This document shows positions 16,587-26,630 of a stretch of DNA of 64,000 nt, piece after piece (position 1 is the stretch's first letter; each line of letters begins with the position of its first letter). Under the pieces are notes generated by a model that was not told the DNA's origin, did not search any database, and saw only the letters and a list, made by a program, of their open reading frames with translations. Position numbers and translations under genes: made by a program. The DNA is from [Scytonema hofmanni] UTEX 2349 (GTDB lineage: Bacteria > Cyanobacteriota > Cyanobacteriia > Cyanobacteriales > Nostocaceae): contig NZ_KK073768.1 of the NCBI RefSeq assembly GCF_000582685.1, positions 4,505,901-4,569,900 of the forward strand. Reading direction: 5' to 3'.

Positions 16587-18875
16587 TTAGCTCCCACTTG
16601 TTTTATTGAGGACTGACATATCTCGGATGTGCCAGCTACCCTCTACACGAACCAAATTATATCTAACACGAACTTTTTCGTTATAAGACTTTTCGTGATT
16701 AATTTGCCCGTTATCATAAAACTCTGCTAATTCTGTCACCGTAGCGTCTACTGTCGCATTATTTTGCTCAGTTTCAGTTGTCTTTACAGATTCCACCTTT
16801 ACAGTGTGGGTGTATTTGCGATAGCGGTTTTCTGCCTTATCCTCTTGAACAATTCCTTTCCATTTAGATAAAGTTGAACCGATTAAAATCTGGTCTAAAC
16901 TATTAATGTCGTGGTTGACTCCCAAAGCTGCGGCTTTAATAGATAGCCAACTTTGAACGACTTCCTGTGCTGTGGCTTCTGTCAAAAGTCCTGGTGGTGA
17001 CTGTAGCTTGCTATTTGAGTCAGGAATTGGTATTGGTGGTTCATTAAGTTGCACAGACAACTGTTCGCCTTTTAAAGATGGGGCAGGGTAAAATAGATTT
17101 TTTAATAATCCAAAAGATGTAGTGAGCAAAAACCACAAAACTATAACACCCGCAAAAGAGCCAAATATCATCCACACTAGGCGTGTTTTTCCTTCTAAGG
17201 TGTTAGGAAAAAACTGGCGTATATGCCCCGAATTATGAGTTGGAGGAGCTTTTCGCCTCCTTCGCTTATTCGTTTGAGCGGGTGCATTAACCTTAGCTAA
17301 ACCATTCAAATTATGATTTTTTCTAGGAGCAATATGTTCACCACTTGCAAACTGTGCCACACTATTTTGCTCTGATGTATTAGATGTTGTAAAGCTGGGT
17401 GGTGAGTAGTTGGAATGAACTGATTTTACTTTGTTTGGTGTTTCTAAAACTTCTCCGTTCTCTGTTCTGCTGGAAAATTGATGATAACTGGTAGTTAAAT
17501 TACTGGGTTGTGGATAAGTATTTGTTTGTGTTTGAGAAGAAGACTGCCGATTAGTTACAGATTCATTGCTTTTTTGTACATCCGTCGGCAAACCTTCTAA
17601 ATAAGCTTGCACTTGTTCATCGGCAAAGTATTCTTTTAGAGAAGCTTGGTTATTTACCAAATCTCGAAAGTGAGGAAACACTTCGTTATGCAACCAACGT
17701 TCTCCATACAAGCACAGTCCTGGCAGCATGTCAGGAGAGTCTTGAGATTTTTCGCGAATAAAAGCTAGAGCTTCGTATTCTTGACTAAGTTCTAAAGAAC
17801 GAGTTGCGAGTTCTGTTTGCCCCAAGAGTAAGGCACATAAGGATTGCTCTAAATGTACATCCTGACGCTTGCCCAGACGTGCCAGCATTTGCCTTGCTTG
17901 ACGAATCAAAGCAGGTTGACGTTGAGCAAATCCCCGTGCTATCAAGGCATAGACAGCCAAATATGTGGCAACTGCCGAAGGACGTTTACTTTCAGCTTCA
18001 AATATTTTCTGTTGTTCTGCGCCTGTTAAGTGGTAACGTAGTTGCTGGATAAATCGCAAAAAGTCATCTATATTTAAACCAGATTGGTCATTGCCAGTAC
18101 CATCAATTCCCCCACGTTCTTCTAAAACGTTTTGTAATAATTCCAAGCCTTGACGTCGTTCGGCGGTTTTTTCTTGGGGTAGTGCGAGTAATTCTAGAAT
18201 TCGATATGGTCTTAATTTACAAAGGTCTGCTTGAATTTCGGCTCGCACGCTGGGAAATAAATTTTCCTTGATTAACAAATCTTGACCTGTTTCCAAAGAA
18301 AGCGCTGCGTTTTCATAATGACCTTGCTGCCATTCTTCACGACCGAGTTCTAAACAGGCAAGGGCAACGGTGAGAATAATATCTGGACGTTCTGGACGTT
18401 CATGAAATTCTTCATTGGTTAGACCATTGACATTTGCACCACTTACTGTGCCATTTTTATTAACGAGGTAAGGACGACCTAATTTGACTACAAGTTCGTA
18501 TTCCCCAAGTTCTTGCAGAATTAGTAAAGCACCAACTAATTCATCTTGGGAAATGTCAATCCCCAGACTTTTTGCTTCAGTAGTATAGTTGTTCTCTAAA
18601 GAGCGATTTTCGACTGCGATCGCGACAGATGTCGTGCTTCCTTCCGGATCGTAGACGTTGGCAAGATAAAGCTGGTCATAGCTGCTACGTTCTTTGGGAT
18701 TTGATAAAACCACGATCGCTTCTTCTAAAAGTTGTTTTCTGGAACTGATTGCTCTTGACGAATACTCACGTCGCGGTAGTTGTACAATGCGATCGCTGTA
18801 TGCTTGCCGCAATTGTTCATCACTTGCCGCTAACGGTAATCCTAAAATTCGGTAGTAATCTAGCGGAATTCGCAC
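16587..18875 (-). CDS. zipN: Cell division protein ZipN/Ftn2 (ARC6 homologue)
   Basis: The protein anchors the FtsZ ring in cyanobacteria and is the ancestor of plastid ARC6. Residues 1-70 form a degenerate DnaJ-like domain (PLDYYRILGLPLAASDEQLR ... SNPKERSSYDQLY). A long helical, repeat-like cytoplasmic region follows to about residue 430, then a Ser/Thr/Asn/Gln-rich linker and one membrane helix (GVIVLWFLLTTSFGLL). The C-terminus is a periplasmic domain typical of the family, ending GSWHIRDMSVLNKTSGS. At 762 residues it is full length. The gene stands alone with a 780-bp intergenic region upstream. Confidence 0.93.
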   Translation of the reverse strand: MRIPLDYYRILGLPLAASDEQLRQAYSDRIVQLPRREYSSRAISSRKQLLEEAIVVLSNPKERSSYDQLYLANVYDPEGSTTSVAIAVENRSLENNYTTEAKSLGIDISQDELVGALLILQELGEYELVVKLGRPYLVNKNGTVSGANVNGLTNEEFHERPERPDIILTVALACLELGREEWQQGHYENAALSLETGQDLLIKENLFPSVRAEIQADLCKLRPYRILELLALPQEKTAERRQGLELLQNVLEERGGIDGTGNDQSGLNIDDFLRFIQQLRYHLTGAEQQKIFEAESKRPSAVATYLAVYALIARGFAQRQPALIRQARQMLARLGKRQDVHLEQSLCALLLGQTELATRSLELSQEYEALAFIREKSQDSPDMLPGLCLYGERWLHNEVFPHFRDLVNNQASLKEYFADEQVQAYLEGLPTDVQKSNESVTNRQSSSQTQTNTYPQPSNLTTSYHQFSSRTENGEVLETPNKVKSVHSNYSPPSFTTSNTSEQNSVAQFASGEHIAPRKNHNLNGLAKVNAPAQTNKRRRRKAPPTHNSGHIRQFFPNTLEGKTRLVWMIFGSFAGVIVLWFLLTTSFGLLKNLFYPAPSLKGEQLSVQLNEPPIPIPDSNSKLQSPPGLLTEATAQEVVQSWLSIKAAALGVNHDINSLDQILIGSTLSKWKGIVQEDKAENRYRKYTHTVKVESVKTTETEQNNATVDATVTELAEFYDNGQINHEKSYNEKVRVRYNLVRVEGSWHIRDMSVLNKTSGS

Positions 18876-19658
18876 GGCTTACTTCCTCTGGTGCATGATC
18901 ATCATTATTCATTTCAAGCATTAGAAGGCAACCTAATCCGTGCCATCACATTAACTTGTTGAGTTCACACTTTCATAGTGTGCGTATTGCCACAATTTGA
19001 TTAGTGTCTTGCGTAAAAATAAGTTTGTACTTTACTACTTTATTTTTTGCCTTATTGGTGATTTTTATTCAATTTTTCTTTTTTAACAATTTGTCATGAA
19101 TTTTATACATCAAACAATACTACAACATGGGGTAGTTCCATAAATCTTCTGCTGGCAGGAGTATAAATATAACTATCTTTGTGAGATCGATAGATTGTAT
19201 TCCCGCAAACAATTCAGAGGAAATTTCCCCGGTAGTCAAAACTAACAAGCACCGCTAGATAAATTTCATCTTGATAACAAGCGTAGCGTAGTTTATCATA
19301 ACCTTGTTGTAAATACAACTATTTACATAAGTATATGAATTACCGCCACCAACTTCTCTAAATTGTTAATCGATATGCAGAAAGCAAGTTATTCTGACTG
19401 ATAATCTATAAGGGTGAGTGGTGAAAAGTCCGAACTGCGGAACTTCCGCAGATGGTAACTTCCAAGGAGGAGTGAAAATTAAAAATCAAATTAAAAACTA
19501 TTCACCAATTCCCTATTCTCACTATTTTTGACTTTTGAGAGTGAATTTGTGACTTGTTAACTCCTAACAACGTTATCTTTGTACAAGCTTACGCCGAATG
19601 TGAGCAACTTATCTAACATCGTAACTTTAAGTTTTACCACAGGGATACTAACAAAATA
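18876..19658. other. Intergenic region between divergent zipN and pdhA
   Basis: No protein gene was found. A clean hairpin CTGCGGAA-C-TTCCGCAG lies at 19435-19451 in the pdhA leader, followed by GGAGGAG without a start codon at the right distance. A second small inverted repeat (CTGCTGGCAG) is near 19150. The region probably holds both promoters. Confidence 0.4.
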
Positions 19659-20693
19659 ATGGTTCAAGAACGCACATTACCCACATTTACAGCGGCATCC
19701 GCGCAAATTACCAAAGAAGTTGGGTTACTGTTGTACGAAGATATGGTTTTAGGGCGCCTGTTTGAAGATAAGTGCGCCGAGATGTATTATAGAGGCAAAA
19801 TGTTTGGTTTTGTCCATTTGTACAACGGTCAAGAAGCGGTTTCCACTGGTGTTATCCAGGCAATGCGACCGGGTGAAGATTACGTTTGCAGTACTTACCG
19901 CGACCACGTTCATGCTTTGAGTGCGGGAGTACCAGCAAAAGAGGTAATGGCGGAATTATTTGGTAAAGCCACCGGCTGTAGTAAAGGACGCGGTGGTTCG
20001 ATGCACATGTTTTCTGCGGAACATCGCTTGCTGGGTGGTTATGCTTTTGTGGCTGAAGGTATTCCTGTAGCAGCGGGAGCAGCTTTTCAGAGTAAATACC
20101 GTCGTGAAGTTTTAAAAGATGAAAGCGCAGACCAAGTAACAGCTTGCTTTTTTGGGGATGGTGCGGCAAATAACGGTCAGTTTTTCGAGACATTGAATAT
20201 GGCGGCTTTATGGAAACTGCCGATTCTTTTTGTGGTAGAAAATAATAAATGGGCGATCGGTATGGCTCACGATCGCGCTACTTCCCAACCAGAGATTTAC
20301 AAAAAAGCCAGTGTATTCAACATGGTAGGCGTGGAAGTAGACGGTATGGATGTACTAGCGGTGCGAGCAGTAGCAGAAGAAGCTGTAGCTCGTGCTCGTG
20401 CTGGTGAAGGTCCGACATTAATTGAAGCTTTAACTTACCGTTTCCGGGGTCACTCATTAGCTGACCCAGATGAAATGCGATCGCAAGCCGAAAAAGATTT
20501 TTGGTTTGCTCGTGACCCAATTAAGAAGTTAGCTAATTATTTAGTTGAGGAAAATTTAGCCTCTGCCGAAGAACTCAAAGCAATCGATCGCAAAATCACA
20601 CAAAGAATTGCCGAAGCGGTGACATTTGCCGAAAGCAGTCCCGAACCTGATAGCAGCGAATTATATCGCTTTGTCTTTGCAGAAGACGAATAA
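19659..20693 (+). CDS. pdhA: Pyruvate dehydrogenase E1 component, alpha subunit
   Basis: Thiamine-diphosphate enzyme that decarboxylates pyruvate in the pyruvate dehydrogenase complex. The TPP motif is intact: [20 protein letters not shown] ... [10 protein letters not shown]. The phosphorylation-loop-like segment [17 protein letters not shown] is also present, as is [11 protein letters not shown]. The 344 residues are full length. The beta subunit is not adjacent, as is usual in cyanobacteria where pdh genes are scattered. It ends directly before a heptamer repeat. Confidence 0.95.
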   Translation: MVQERTLPTFTAASAQITKEVGLLLYEDMVLGRLFEDKCAEMYYRGKMFGFVHLYNGQEAVSTGVIQAMRPGEDYVCSTYRDHVHALSAGVPAKEVMAELFGKATGCSKGRGGSMHMFSAEHRLLGGYAFVAEGIPVAAGAAFQSKYRREVLKDESADQVTACFFGDGAANNGQFFETLNMAALWKLPILFVVENNKWAIGMAHDRATSQPEIYKKASVFNMVGVEVDGMDVLAVRAVAEEAVARARAGEGPTLIEALTYRFRGHSLADPDEMRSQAEKDFWFARDPIKKLANYLVEENLASAEELKAIDRKITQRIAEAVTFAESSPEPDSSELYRFVFAEDE

Positions 20694-20697
20694 AATT

Positions 20698-20751
20698 GGG
20701 CATTGGGCATTGGGCATTGGGCATTGGGCATGGGGCATTGGGCATTGGGCA
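20698..20751. repeat. Tandem heptamer repeat (GGGCATT)n
   Basis: About seven copies of GGGCATT, one with a T-to-G change, start just after the pdhA stop. The complement of the same heptamer (AATGCCC) forms a second array at 42969-43012. Confidence 0.9.
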
Positions 20752-20798
20752 AAATTCCTCTCCCCCTGCTTCCCCTGCCTCCTTGTCCCCCCATTCCC

Positions 20799-21533
20799 CT
20801 ACACTTCATCCGGGTTAACACCTAACTCTCTTAACCGCGCTGCCAAGCGATCGGCTCTTTGACGCTCTTGTAGCACTTCTTCTGCTGGGGTTGACATCCA
20901 ATTTCCCTTAGCATCATACCAACGCAACCAGAGCCGCTCAATGCCTTGATAACTACCCTGCCATAGTCCTAAACCTAGTTTTAAACTTGGCATCCAAATA
21001 CGTGTTTCTTCTAGGCTCATTTCCATATAACGGTCTGCCTGAAGCATAAAGGCTCTCAGCCGATCTGTGTAGCGATCAAAGACGATGTAATAAGGAACAC
21101 GTAGAATTTGCTCGTAAACTTGCCATTTGGTAGGTGGTTCATCTACAGTGCGTAGAGTTTGCCCCAAATCTTCTTTTTCTGTACCAGGGGAAAGTAATTC
21201 AACTACCACAAAGGGATTTACACCCTCTTGCCAAATTACATAACTTAAGCGTAAATCTCTATCTTCATATAATCTGGAGTTGCCCACCACTGCAAACCAG
21301 TCAGGACGCTTATACCACAAAGGATGACGAGTATCGTAATAAAGATTTAAATCGCTGGCGACGAATACCTCATCTGGTCGATAATTAGGCGGATGAAAGG
21401 TATCTCGCAACAGTTGAGGTTGAAAATGATGAAATTCGTCGGGCAAACCTGGCTCCTTTGGATCTTCACTGGGAAGATCATACATCGTTGGTAGAACTTC
21501 TTTTGGAGAAAGAGGAGGGTCTACTTGGTACAT
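20799..21533 (-). CDS. Uma2-family (DUF820) putative nuclease
   Basis: The core has RPDWFAVVGN, VIWQEGVNPFVVVELLSPGT, the [E]xLSPGTEKED motif and YEQILRVPYYIVFDRYTDRL, all characteristic of Uma2 proteins, which have a PD-(D/E)XK-like fold. The 244 residues end with the common coiled segment EEVLQERQRADRLAARLREL. The family is hugely expanded in cyanobacteria and its function is unproven. It converges with pdhA. Confidence 0.85.
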   Translation of the reverse strand: MYQVDPPLSPKEVLPTMYDLPSEDPKEPGLPDEFHHFQPQLLRDTFHPPNYRPDEVFVASDLNLYYDTRHPLWYKRPDWFAVVGNSRLYEDRDLRLSYVIWQEGVNPFVVVELLSPGTEKEDLGQTLRTVDEPPTKWQVYEQILRVPYYIVFDRYTDRLRAFMLQADRYMEMSLEETRIWMPSLKLGLGLWQGSYQGIERLWLRWYDAKGNWMSTPAEEVLQERQRADRLAARLRELGVNPDEV

Positions 21534-21631
21534 AATAAAGAACAGAGTTGACCAATTAGCTCTAGCTTAACTGATAGTAGACCGCTGAATGTTACTGTTT
21601 GACTTGAGTAATCACTACAAAGAGGAAAGCA

Positions 21632-22501
21632 ATGTTTGCGATCGCACTCCAAGAGCAACAATACAAAACCTACGTCCTCACCGACACTGAGACTAATTCA
21701 CAATTAGAGGTCATACCAGAACGTGGTGGTATCATCACCAAATGGCGCGTTAACGGTGAAGAAATTTTCTACCTCGATGCAGAACGCCTTACTAATCCAG
21801 AATTGAGCGTTAGAGGTGGAAATCCGATTTTATTTCCCATCTGCGGCAACTTACCGGATAATACTTATACTTATCAAGGAAAGCAGTATACTCTCAAACA
21901 ACACGGCTTTGCGCGAGAATTACCTTGGCAAGTAACTGACCAAGCAACCGAAGATAAAGCTAGCCTGACCGTAGTCCTCAATAGCAACGAACAAACAAAA
22001 GCGGTTTATCCTTTTGACTTTGAACTGGCTTTTACTTACCATCTGGTGGGTAATACTTTAGAAGTTCAGCAGAATTATACAAATAAATCATCTGAACCGA
22101 TGCCTTTTTCTTTTGGGTTTCATCCCTACTTTGCCGTCAGTGATAAAACTCAGCTAGAATTTGAAATCCCCAGTGGTGAGTATCTAGACCAGAAAACCAA
22201 GGAAATCCACTCTTTTAACGGTAATTTTGACTTCAACCTTGATGAAATTGACGTTGCTTTTAAACAGCTAACAAGTCAATCTGCTAGTGTGACAGACCAC
22301 AGCCGAAAGTTAAAATTGACTCTAGATTACGATGATGTTTTTCCGATTTTGGTTTTTTGGACGGTGAAGGGCAAAGATTTCTACTGTCTAGAGCCGTGGA
22401 GCGCTGCTCGAAACTCGCTCAATACTGGTGAACACCTGACTATACTTGAACCTGGAGCCAGTTGTTCTGCATCAATGAAGCTGACAGCAAATTTTTTCTA
22501 A
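21632..22501 (+). CDS. Aldose 1-epimerase family protein (galactose mutarotase fold)
   Basis: The protein has the mutarotase fold with RGGNPILFPICGNLPDNTY and KQHGFARELPW, resembling LacX/D-hexose-6-phosphate mutarotases. SFGFHPYFAVSD contains a second conserved His and LEPWSAARNSLNTGEH the conserved Glu region. It interconverts alpha and beta anomers of a sugar or sugar phosphate; the exact sugar is not readable. The 289 residues are full length. The start ATG at 21632 follows GAGGAAAG. The tRNA-Lys promoter starts only a few bases after its stop. Confidence 0.82.
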   Translation: MFAIALQEQQYKTYVLTDTETNSQLEVIPERGGIITKWRVNGEEIFYLDAERLTNPELSVRGGNPILFPICGNLPDNTYTYQGKQYTLKQHGFARELPWQVTDQATEDKASLTVVLNSNEQTKAVYPFDFELAFTYHLVGNTLEVQQNYTNKSSEPMPFSFGFHPYFAVSDKTQLEFEIPSGEYLDQKTKEIHSFNGNFDFNLDEIDVAFKQLTSQSASVTDHSRKLKLTLDYDDVFPILVFWTVKGKDFYCLEPWSAARNSLNTGEHLTILEPGASCSASMKLTANFF

Positions 22502-22506
22502 ACCAC

Positions 22507-22536
22507 TTTACATATCTATAAAATATGTGGTACAAT
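22507..22536 (+). promoter_or_regulatory. Promoter of tRNA-Lys
   Basis: TTTACA at 22507-22512 and TACAAT at 22531-22536, with an 18-bp spacer, lie 24 bp before the mature tRNA 5' end. Confidence 0.6.
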
Positions 22537-22560
22537 AGCAAAGTTGCAAGTTTAAATAAC

Positions 22561-22632
22561 GGGTCGCTAACTCAACGGTAGAGTACTCGGCTTTTAACCG
22601 ATTAGTTCCGGGTTCGAATCCCGGGCGACCCA
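22561..22632 (+). tRNA. trnK: tRNA-Lys (anticodon TTT)
   Basis: A full cloverleaf folds by hand. The acceptor stem is GGGTCGC/GCGACCC with discriminator A. The D stem is ACTC/GAGT. The anticodon loop CTTTTAA has anticodon TTT. The T stem is CCGGG/CCCGG around TTCGAAT. The top pair of the anticodon stem is a C-T mismatch. CCA is not encoded. Confidence 0.95.
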
Positions 22633-22897
22633 TATTAAAGGAATAATTAACGAATTTTTACTAACTTCTGGCGAACGGTTGGGCAACTGTTATAACTTAT
22701 GCGATCGCCATGAAAGTTTGTAGTTGACTTCTTGCAGTCACCAGTCCCTTATAATCAGGCTTGAAGGTGCAAACTTTTTCAGCATTAGCACCCGACACTA
22801 GTTATAATTTCCTAATAAGTTGAAACAATTAAGATTAGCGTAATAATTGCGCTTCTCTGAAACCGACTAGCTGACTACCACATTAGGAGGACTATCT

Positions 22898-23977
22898 ATG
22901 GCGCTCGTACCAATGCGGCTGCTGTTGGATCACGCGGCTGAAAACGGTTACGGCATCCCGGCGTACAACGTGAACAACATGGAGCAAATCCAGGCAATCA
23001 TGAAGGCTGCTCTAGAGACAGATAGCCCCGTGATTTTACAAGCTTCTCGTGGCGCTCGTTCTTATGCTGGGGAAAATTTCTTACGCCACTTGATTTTGGC
23101 AGCGGTAGAAACCTATCCTCATATCCCCATTACCATGCACCAAGATCATGGTAACAGCCCTGCAACTTGTTATTCCGCGATTCGCAACGGCTTCACCAGC
23201 GTAATGATGGACGGTTCGCTGGAAGAAGATGCTAAATCACCAGCAAGCTATGAGTATAACGTCAACGTCACCCGCGAAGTGGTGAAAGTAGCTCACTCTG
23301 TAGGTGCCAGCGTTGAAGGTGAACTCGGTTGCTTGGGTTCTCTAGAATCTGGTATGGGTGAAGCTGAAGATGGTCACGGTTTTGAAGGTAAACTCGACCA
23401 CTCCCAACTGTTGACCGATCCCGACCAAGCTGTTGACTTTGTTGAGCAAACTCAAGTAGATGCTTTGGCTGTTGCGATCGGCACTAGCCACGGTGCTTAC
23501 AAGTTTACCCGCAAGCCGACTGGAGAAATTTTAGCAATCAGCCGTATCGAAGAAATTCACAGCCGTTTGCCTAACACTCACTTGGTAATGCACGGTTCTT
23601 CTTCAGTTCCTGAAGATTTGCTCGCTATCATTAACCAGTATGGCGGTGCAATTCCCGAAACTTACGGTGTACCTGTGGAAGAAATCCAAAAAGGTATCAA
23701 GTGCGGTGTACGTAAGATAAACATCGATACTGATAACCGTTTGGCAATTACTGCTGCTGTACGTGAAGCTTTGGCTTCAAATCCTAAGGAATTTGACCCC
23801 CGTCACTTCCTCAAGCCTTCGATTAAGTATATGCAGAAAGTTTGTGGCGATCGCTATCAGCAATTTGGTTCTGCTGGTAACGCTAGCAAGATTAAGCAAA
23901 TCTCTTTGGATGATTTTGCTGCTAAGTATGCTAAGGGCGAACTTAATGCTGTCACCAAGGCAACTGCTAAGGTTTAA
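22898..23977 (+). CDS. fba: Fructose-bisphosphate aldolase, class II
   Basis: Zinc-dependent aldolase of glycolysis, gluconeogenesis and the Calvin cycle. Motifs include [29 protein letters not shown] with the zinc ligand His and catalytic Asp, [24 protein letters not shown] and [11 protein letters not shown]. The C-terminal insert [20 protein letters not shown] fits the type of class II enzyme found in Calvin-cycle bacteria. The 359 residues are full length. A strong AGGAGG sits before the start, and a terminator follows, so it is a monocistronic, highly expressed gene. Confidence 0.96.
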   Translation: MALVPMRLLLDHAAENGYGIPAYNVNNMEQIQAIMKAALETDSPVILQASRGARSYAGENFLRHLILAAVETYPHIPITMHQDHGNSPATCYSAIRNGFTSVMMDGSLEEDAKSPASYEYNVNVTREVVKVAHSVGASVEGELGCLGSLESGMGEAEDGHGFEGKLDHSQLLTDPDQAVDFVEQTQVDALAVAIGTSHGAYKFTRKPTGEILAISRIEEIHSRLPNTHLVMHGSSSVPEDLLAIINQYGGAIPETYGVPVEEIQKGIKCGVRKINIDTDNRLAITAAVREALASNPKEFDPRHFLKPSIKYMQKVCGDRYQQFGSAGNASKIKQISLDDFAAKYAKGELNAVTKATAKV

Positions 23978-23983
23978 TAATGA

Positions 23984-24003
23984 TCGCTAAAGCGCTCACT
24001 ACG
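23984..24003. repeat. Half copy of the ...GCTCACTACG palindromic repeat
   Basis: ATCGCTAAAGCGCTCACTACG-type sequence lies directly behind the aldolase stop and resembles the right half of the family seen at 11347 and 45032. Confidence 0.55.
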
Positions 24004-24026
24004 GGTTCTTCATATTAAGATTATTT

Positions 24027-24054
24027 AACCGGGTTGGAATATACCCGGTTTTTT
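24027..24054 (+). terminator. Intrinsic terminator of the aldolase gene
   Basis: AACCGGGT (24027-24034) and ACCCGGTT (24043-24050) form an 8-bp stem with an 8-nt loop, continued by a run of T. Confidence 0.85.
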
Positions 24055-24109
24055 GTCTTATTTGATATTGGGTGTGGGACAGGTGCATTTGAAAGTTTAG
24101 TAGCTGGAA

Positions 24110-25177
24110 TTATTGCTTTACTATATAAAATGTTTGATTTTCTTTGATTTTAGGCTCAACACTGACAGCAATCTTTGTTTTTTCTGTAATTATAAGTTCT
24201 GTAGATGATACTTTATTTAATTCAATTGTCAAAATAGGCTTTTTGTAAAAGTTACCTTCTGTCGTTTCAATAATAAGTATATCTCCAACTTTTATTCTAT
24301 AATTTTCGATTTCAAACGCCAATATTTTATTGCCAAATATTTGAAACCCTTTTTCTATTTTTTGAAAAGTATATATTGATTCTTGTTTAATAAATTCCTC
24401 AATTAATGTCTCAAAAATAGCTTGGCAATATGTTTCTAAAAAGTCGAGATAAGCTTCTAATTGAGATATGCTTAAAATATCTAATATTTCTGAACCGTGA
24501 GCAATTTGATTTCTTCTTTCAACCAAATCATTGATTGTATTGTATAAAGTATCTGTATTTATATTTGCAATATTTTTAATTTGCTTCTCATTTCGGATAT
24601 ATTCAATTAATGTCTGATTCTTTTTAAAAACTTCATTCAAATTAACATTTATAAGCTCAAATAGTTTAACAATTTGTTTATGCTTCAAATTACCTGATGA
24701 AAGAACAAAAGCTTCTGTATTGAATTTGTAACTTGTAGGATTTACAATACATTTATTTAGCTTTTCTAAAACTTCTTCTTTTGTCAGATGCTGATATTTG
24801 GCACTTTCTCTACTTGTAATAGTGCTTATTAGTTTTAAAGAAAGTTCAAAATGATTGTTTCTAATTTTTTCATCTATTTGATTGTACTCAATTACTAAAC
24901 CCGAAAGTGAATCAAGATATTCCTTAATCCAAATTTCTATATACTTTTCTAGCAACCCGTAAAGTGAAATAATAGATGCTTTGTATTCAAATATACGTTG
25001 ATCTGTTCTAAAACTTCTATGATGGTCTTTCAAAGTATTTAGCAAGGCTTTAATTTGTTCATTATCAGTCTGGGACACAGTATAAACTACCAAATCGTTC
25101 ACATACTGAATATGTTTAAAATATTCTCGGACTTTATTGATTTCTTTTTTGAAGCTCTCCACTGAGGTTGTATTCAT
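24110..25177 (-). CDS. HEPN-domain protein, MAE_28990-like predicted RNase
   Basis: The segment LVERRNQIAHGSEI carries the HEPN catalytic motif R-x4-H (RNQIAH), which in this superfamily defines metal-independent RNases used in toxin and abortive-infection systems. The N-terminal 240 residues are helical with a Tyr-rich segment (SIISLYGLLEKYIEIWIKEY) as in MAE_28990/MAE_18760-type HEPN proteins. A C-terminal beta-rich region follows. The protein is 355 residues and very Lys/Ile/Asn-rich, matching the AT-rich DNA. It lies 15 bp downstream of the DUF262 gene and is probably its partner. Confidence 0.75.
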   Translation of the reverse strand: MNTTSVESFKKEINKVREYFKHIQYVNDLVVYTVSQTDNEQIKALLNTLKDHHRSFRTDQRIFEYKASIISLYGLLEKYIEIWIKEYLDSLSGLVIEYNQIDEKIRNNHFELSLKLISTITSRESAKYQHLTKEEVLEKLNKCIVNPTSYKFNTEAFVLSSGNLKHKQIVKLFELINVNLNEVFKKNQTLIEYIRNEKQIKNIANINTDTLYNTINDLVERRNQIAHGSEILDILSISQLEAYLDFLETYCQAIFETLIEEFIKQESIYTFQKIEKGFQIFGNKILAFEIENYRIKVGDILIIETTEGNFYKKPILTIELNKVSSTELIITEKTKIAVSVEPKIKENQTFYIVKQ

Positions 25178-25192
25178 AATTTCTACTAAAGT

Positions 25193-26386
25193 TTATGATA
25201 CGTAACCTTGTAGAAAGTTATGAAAATAATTTATACGTGCTTCTACATCTTTTCTGTTATTGTATCTACTATCAAAAAGGGGTCTATTATTCTCTTCCTT
25301 GATGTATAACAATTCTTGATTTGAATATAAAGCATTTTTTATCGATTCGCGATGGTTGAGAAAACTTTCCTTGTAAGAAATATTATTTGCAAACACCTGC
25401 ATCATTGAATCGTAAATAATTTTTAATGGCGCTTTATTGTCACGCTTTTCTTTTGGTAGGATAAAAGCTGAATCTCCAAATATTGAATAAATCAAATTAA
25501 TGGTTTCATTAAAAAGGGTTTCAAGATTTTTTATTGTTTGTTCTGGATAACCGTTTGCCTGCTTTAAATAGCCATCCAAAAATTTATCCACTGGGGATTT
25601 GAAGTTAGCTATATGACGATAAGCAAAGAATCGCAAAACCAATTCAACATCTTCCATTTTGCGATAAGGTTCGCTTTTAAGTAATTCTTCTTCTCCTTCT
25701 GATTCTAAAGGTAGCTTCCACATTTTACGGAAAGAGTCATTTTCAGCAAGTTTTATACACAATTGGTTAAACTTGCCATTGCGTAAAGCATTTCTTGTTT
25801 CCTGTGGAGTTAGTTTCTCTCCACCACTATTCAATCTTTCAAAAACTATTTGTTTTAGAAAATCAGCTTCTTCTGTGCTTTTTGCTGTTTCCTGCAACAA
25901 TACGATAGATGATAAATAACGCCTATCTATTCCTCTTTTAATTTGTTCGGGTAAATTTTTATAATTTCTCCCGTTAAGTTCCTGCCAATATTCTAATCCT
26001 TCTAAGTTAAATTTTCCTTTATAAAAATCATAAATAGCAGTTAGCCTTTGCAGTCCGTCCATTACTTCATAAATAGAATAATCTACTTCATACAGGAAGA
26101 TAGGCGGAATCGGCACATTCATTATCAAGGATTCTATCAAACGAGATTTTCGAGTATTGTCCCACCTTTTTCTGCGCTGGTATTCAGGATTTAGGATATA
26201 CTTTTGACTGTCAAGCATAGGTTCTATACTATCAAGTGGGTAACGAGCTTGTTCCGTTACAATTCTTATCTCTCCCTTCTTGTATTTTTCGTTAATCTCG
26301 TCGTCCGAAAGAGAGACTTGAGAAATATCCGACTTATCTCGGAAAAGAAATGTTTCACCTGGAATTAAGTGACTATTTGTTATCAT
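25193..26386 (-). CDS. DUF262-domain protein (ParB/Srx-like NTPase fold)
   Basis: The N-terminal half matches DUF262: LNPEYQRRKRWDNTRKSRLI, MNVPIPPIFLYE and EVMDGLQRLTAIYDFYKG (the DGxQR motif), then FERLNSGGEKLTPQETRNAL. DUF262 is the nucleotide-using half of GmrSD-type modification-dependent restriction systems and related defence genes. The DUF1524 HNH nuclease domain that normally completes GmrSD is not visible in the C-terminal half, and the neighbouring gene encodes a HEPN RNase instead. The 397-residue protein and its partner sit on AT-rich DNA between the aldolase and nitrilase genes. Confidence 0.85.
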   Translation of the reverse strand: MITNSHLIPGETFLFRDKSDISQVSLSDDEINEKYKKGEIRIVTEQARYPLDSIEPMLDSQKYILNPEYQRRKRWDNTRKSRLIESLIMNVPIPPIFLYEVDYSIYEVMDGLQRLTAIYDFYKGKFNLEGLEYWQELNGRNYKNLPEQIKRGIDRRYLSSIVLLQETAKSTEEADFLKQIVFERLNSGGEKLTPQETRNALRNGKFNQLCIKLAENDSFRKMWKLPLESEGEEELLKSEPYRKMEDVELVLRFFAYRHIANFKSPVDKFLDGYLKQANGYPEQTIKNLETLFNETINLIYSIFGDSAFILPKEKRDNKAPLKIIYDSMMQVFANNISYKESFLNHRESIKNALYSNQELLYIKEENNRPLFDSRYNNRKDVEARINYFHNFLQGYVS

Positions 26387-26570
26387 GCTGGGGTCTCCAA
26401 ATTTTGTGGTGATAAACTTTTTTTAATATAGACGGCACTGCACCTCCATTGTCTCACTGAAAGCCAAAAAGCCTCGCTTGATATTTATCCTAAAGACTTA
26501 CCTGCCATTCCTTGTGCCGTTTTTTAGTTCATCGAACTCACGTTAACATTAATAAAAATATCGCAACCCT

Positions 26571-26601
26571 CGTAGAGACGTTCCGCCGGAACGTCTCTAC
26601 G
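26571..26601. repeat. Palindromic repeat CGTAGAGACGTTCC...GGAACGTCTCTACG
   Basis: A nearly perfect 31-bp palindrome. Relatives are at 33403, 33514, 34402, 51681, 55688 and 62608. All are intergenic. Confidence 0.85.
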
Positions 26602-26630
26602 TGGAGATGTAAATTTTGGCAAATAATTAG

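Noticed and set aside
19421..19480. RNase P-like or other structured RNA near a GAAAAGTCCGAACTGCGG stretch
   Set aside because: Only one short hairpin is present and the conserved RNase P core (GAGGAAAGTCC with its partners) is not found.
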